Shown here: piece after piece, positions 51,732 through 53,527 of the stretch
Position numbering within the stretch: position 1 is the first letter of the stretch
How the letters are laid out: every line of letters starts with the position of its first letter
Source of the DNA: Betaproteobacteria bacterium
Lineage (GTDB): Bacteria; Pseudomonadota; Gammaproteobacteria; Burkholderiales; SG8-41
Assembly: GCA_028291945.1 (NCBI GenBank)
Contig: JAQGNH010000287.1
Location: 1 to 53,527 of the forward strand
DNA length: 53,527 bases
Direction of reading: 5' to 3'
Position numbers and translations under genes: made by a program
Notes under the pieces: model-generated
What the model was told of the DNA's origin: nothing
What the model saw: the letters and a program-made list of their open reading frames with translations, nothing else
Database searches by the model: none

Positions 51732-52873
51732 TATTTGGGTTTGCGGCTCATAAAGCCGCTCGTCACGAGCAGTGCTGCGCATGTCCAGAAAACGGGCGCG
51801 ACACCCAGCAGCGAGGCCAGTGCGCCCGAGGCGACCGGAACGCCGACATGGGTGATATTGTTGATCGTGAGACGCAATCCGGTGACTTCGCCCGCGCGGC
51901 CCTCCGGCGAATAGTTGTACGCCAGATTCAACGTAAGCGGTTGGCTGCAGCCGAGTGCGAGCCCTATGCCGAACGAAAGGGCAAAAAGAACCGGCACATA
52001 CTGGATCAGCGCAAATGGCACCAACAGTACCGCAGCACAGAACGCCGCAGTCCTGAGCACGGGTTCGATCCCGAAGCGTCGCGTGAGCCGTGCGAGTATT
52101 GCGCGAACCACGAACGTTGCGAGGGCGAAAACGCCGAGAATGTTGCCTATGCTCGATGCGCTGAGCCCGATCGAGTGTCCGTAAATTGGCACGTAAAAGC
52201 CGTACAGATCCCAGCCCGTGGTAATCAAGCCGCTGACGATCACGGCTCGCCGCAGCAGTGGAAGTCGCAATAGCGCAAATGTGTTACCGCGTTCCTTGTT
52301 GCCAGTAGCAGGTCTGACTCCGAACCGTTTATCGAAAGCGAAGACGGTAGCGGGCGCGAGCAGCAGCACCGCGAAAATGAGGTAGCCGTATTTGTGGCCA
52401 AGATAATCGATGGCATAACCTGCGAGCACCGGTCCGCAGAGATGACCCGCCGCATAGCCCAGGCCGAGCGTCGCAAAGTTGTGCGTGCGCTCCGCTGCCG
52501 TGCCAAGCGCGCCGCCGAGCGTCTGATTCGATACATTGAAGAAAACGAAGCCCGTGCCAATCAGGATGCAGGAGCCGTAAAGCGTGATCAGCGTCGGACT
52601 GAGAAAGGGCAGGAGCAGGCCGACAGACATCACCAACGTCCCGATCAGCATGGGTCGACGCGGCCCGAGCCGGTCGGAGATACGTCCCGAGGACACCCCC
52701 AGCAGAAGCGGAAAAATGGAATAGACGCTGATGAGCGTGCCGACTTCGAAGGGATTTGCGCCGAGCTTGATCGCGAAGAGTGAAGCCACGACCCGGCTGC
52801 CGATGTGGCAGCCTTGCACCAACACCGTCGTAATCGCGACTACATAGATGGGACGCAAAAGTAGGCGCGGCAT
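51731..52873 (-). CDS. MFS transporter (first of a tandem pair)
   Basis: 380 aa with about 12 helices. It carries the same blocks as its neighbour: an N-terminal HIGSRVVASLFAIKLGAN, motif-A-like SSGRISDRLGPRRP, and a late SPEGRAGEVTGLRLTINNIT. The two proteins are related throughout and likely arose by tandem duplication. The stop (51733-51731) directly abuts the remnant of a third copy. The intergenic region to the right contains the start of a prpF-like gene on the other strand. Substrate unknown. Confidence 0.93.
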   Translation of the reverse strand: MPRLLLRPIYVVAITTVLVQGCHIGSRVVASLFAIKLGANPFEVGTLISVYSIFPLLLGVSSGRISDRLGPRRPMLIGTLVMSVGLLLPFLSPTLITLYGSCILIGTGFVFFNVSNQTLGGALGTAAERTHNFATLGLGYAAGHLCGPVLAGYAIDYLGHKYGYLIFAVLLLAPATVFAFDKRFGVRPATGNKERGNTFALLRLPLLRRAVIVSGLITTGWDLYGFYVPIYGHSIGLSASSIGNILGVFALATFVVRAILARLTRRFGIEPVLRTAAFCAAVLLVPFALIQYVPVLFALSFGIGLALGCSQPLTLNLAYNYSPEGRAGEVTGLRLTINNITHVGVPVASGALASLLGVAPVFWTCAALLVTSGFMSRKPK

Positions 52874-53175
52874 GAGCCGGTCAGTATGTTCATATGCTGG
52901 AACGGTAGTACGGGCGGCACAGGGCTGGCGGGAGACGCGCTCGGCGGCAGAGAAAGCAGCCGTATCGAGTGTCTAAGAATACCGCATCCATGGTGCAACG
53001 GGAATCGCCGAAGGCGTGTCGTGCAGCCTCACTGTGCCCGAGATCCATACCGTGAACCATGCCATTTGCTGATAAGAACAAGCCTATCGCCGCGCATCTC
53101 TCTGCCGTGACAGTGTCTCAAACGCGAAGCCGTCAATTCGACCGGCGTGTAAAATGGTTCGTCATTGGAGGATCC
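52874..53175. promoter_or_regulatory. Divergent region, MFS genes / prpF-like
   Basis: 302 bases between divergent starts. TAAAAT at 53150-53155 on the plus strand is a possible -10 box; no strong -35 was found, nor any palindromic operator. Nothing else is recognised. Confidence 0.3.
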
Positions 53176-53527
53176 ATGAAACAGATCAAGATACCTGCGG
53201 TTTTCATGCGCGGCGGCACGAGCAACGCGATCGTGTTCAATGCAAACGATTTGCCGCGCGATAGGGCGCTATGGGACGAAGTCTTCCTTGCTGCGATCGG
53301 CAGTCCCGACCCGTATGGACGTCAGCTCGACGGCATGGGCGGCGGCATCTCGTCGCTGTCGAAGGTCTGCATCGTGAGTCCTTCGACTCGAGCCGATGCC
53401 GATATCGATTACACGTTTGCGCAGGTATCGGTCAAAGAAGCGAAAGTCGATTACAGCGGCAACTGCGGTAACATGTCATCGGCGATGGGCCCATACGCAA
53501 TCGACGAGGGGTTGGTGAAAGTGAGCG
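53176..53527 (+). CDS. PrpF-family isomerase (3' end outside window)
   Basis: 117 codons visible and open to the right edge. GGAGGATCC precedes the ATG. PrpF motifs are AVFMRGGTSNA at the start, LDGMGGGISSLSKVCIV, and YSGNCGNMSSAMGPYAID with the catalytic Cys. The family includes 2-methylaconitate cis-trans isomerase and 4-oxalomesaconate tautomerase, both carboxylate isomerases. The usual RGGTSKG has Asn-Ala in place of Lys-Gly. Without its neighbours to the right, the exact member is undecided. Confidence 0.92.
   Translation, partial: MKQIKIPAVFMRGGTSNAIVFNANDLPRDRALWDEVFLAAIGSPDPYGRQLDGMGGGISSLSKVCIVSPSTRADADIDYTFAQVSVKEAKVDYSGNCGNMSSAMGPYAIDEGLVKVS

Overview
The window looks like a piece of chromosome from a GC-rich betaproteobacterium, most likely of Burkholderiales type. 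This is inferred from gene content, not from a marker gene. The evidence is three Bug/TctC-type tripartite tricarboxylate transporter receptors, large PAS-domain histidine kinases, a YqjD/YqjE-like trio, GcvA-like LysR and bactofilin genes, and tRNA genes with encoded CCA ends. I see no phage, plasmid, insertion sequence, rRNA or CRISPR array.

Layout. 0-7 kb holds the tail of a membrane protein, a Ku (NHEJ) gene, a sigma-54-dependent response regulator with a good -24/-12 promoter match, a hemerythrin-like protein, and a plus-strand run of a small disordered protein, a GalU-like protein with altered active-site motifs and three YqjD/YqjE/YqjK-like envelope genes. 7-14 kb holds a decayed AsmA gene, a large hybrid histidine kinase, an apparently frameshifted small secreted protein, an ABC exporter, a small W-x-W protein and tRNA-Val. 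14-24 kb is catabolic: a D-amino-acid dehydrogenase, an operon of gamma-glutamyltransferase, two Bug receptors and a Gfo/Idh/MocA oxidoreductase, then a polysaccharide deacetylase, a third Bug receptor and gltX followed by tRNA-Ala and tRNA-Glu. 24-31 kb holds small proteins, a Crp/Fnr regulator, a DUF6134-like exported protein, a TAXI lipoprotein and a five-PAS histidine kinase. 31-39 kb is gene-poor, with bdhA, a decayed gene, many small exported or membrane proteins, a zinc-ribbon-like protein and a bactofilin. 39-45 kb holds a LysR regulator, tRNA-Pro directly followed by rtcB, a YhhQ transporter, a GST, a CoxG-like protein and malonyl-CoA decarboxylase. 45-53.5 kb holds an XdhC-like protein, aspartate dehydrogenase, a HIBADH-family enzyme, Nudix and MBL hydrolases, a DUF4186 protein, two tandem MFS transporters with the remnant of a third between them, and the start of a PrpF-family gene.

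How the genes fit together. The 15.4-20.3 kb minus-strand operon reads as uptake and hydrolysis of gamma-glutamyl or organic-acid compounds, with DadA convergent beside it. gltX and tRNA-Glu sit together, and rtcB sits 46 bases behind a tRNA gene. The TAXI lipoprotein has no TRAP permease nearby but precedes a histidine kinase, which suggests a sensing role.

The most interesting signals are: a set of short proteins sharing a W-x-F, W-x-W, Cys pattern at three separate sites; an oxidoreductase with a histone-like basic tail; a GalU-like protein that has lost signature residues; an MFS array reduced from three copies to two by an internal deletion; and several decayed genes still readable in apparent intergenic DNA. 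No single locus could be shown to be a wholly new system from sequence reading alone.
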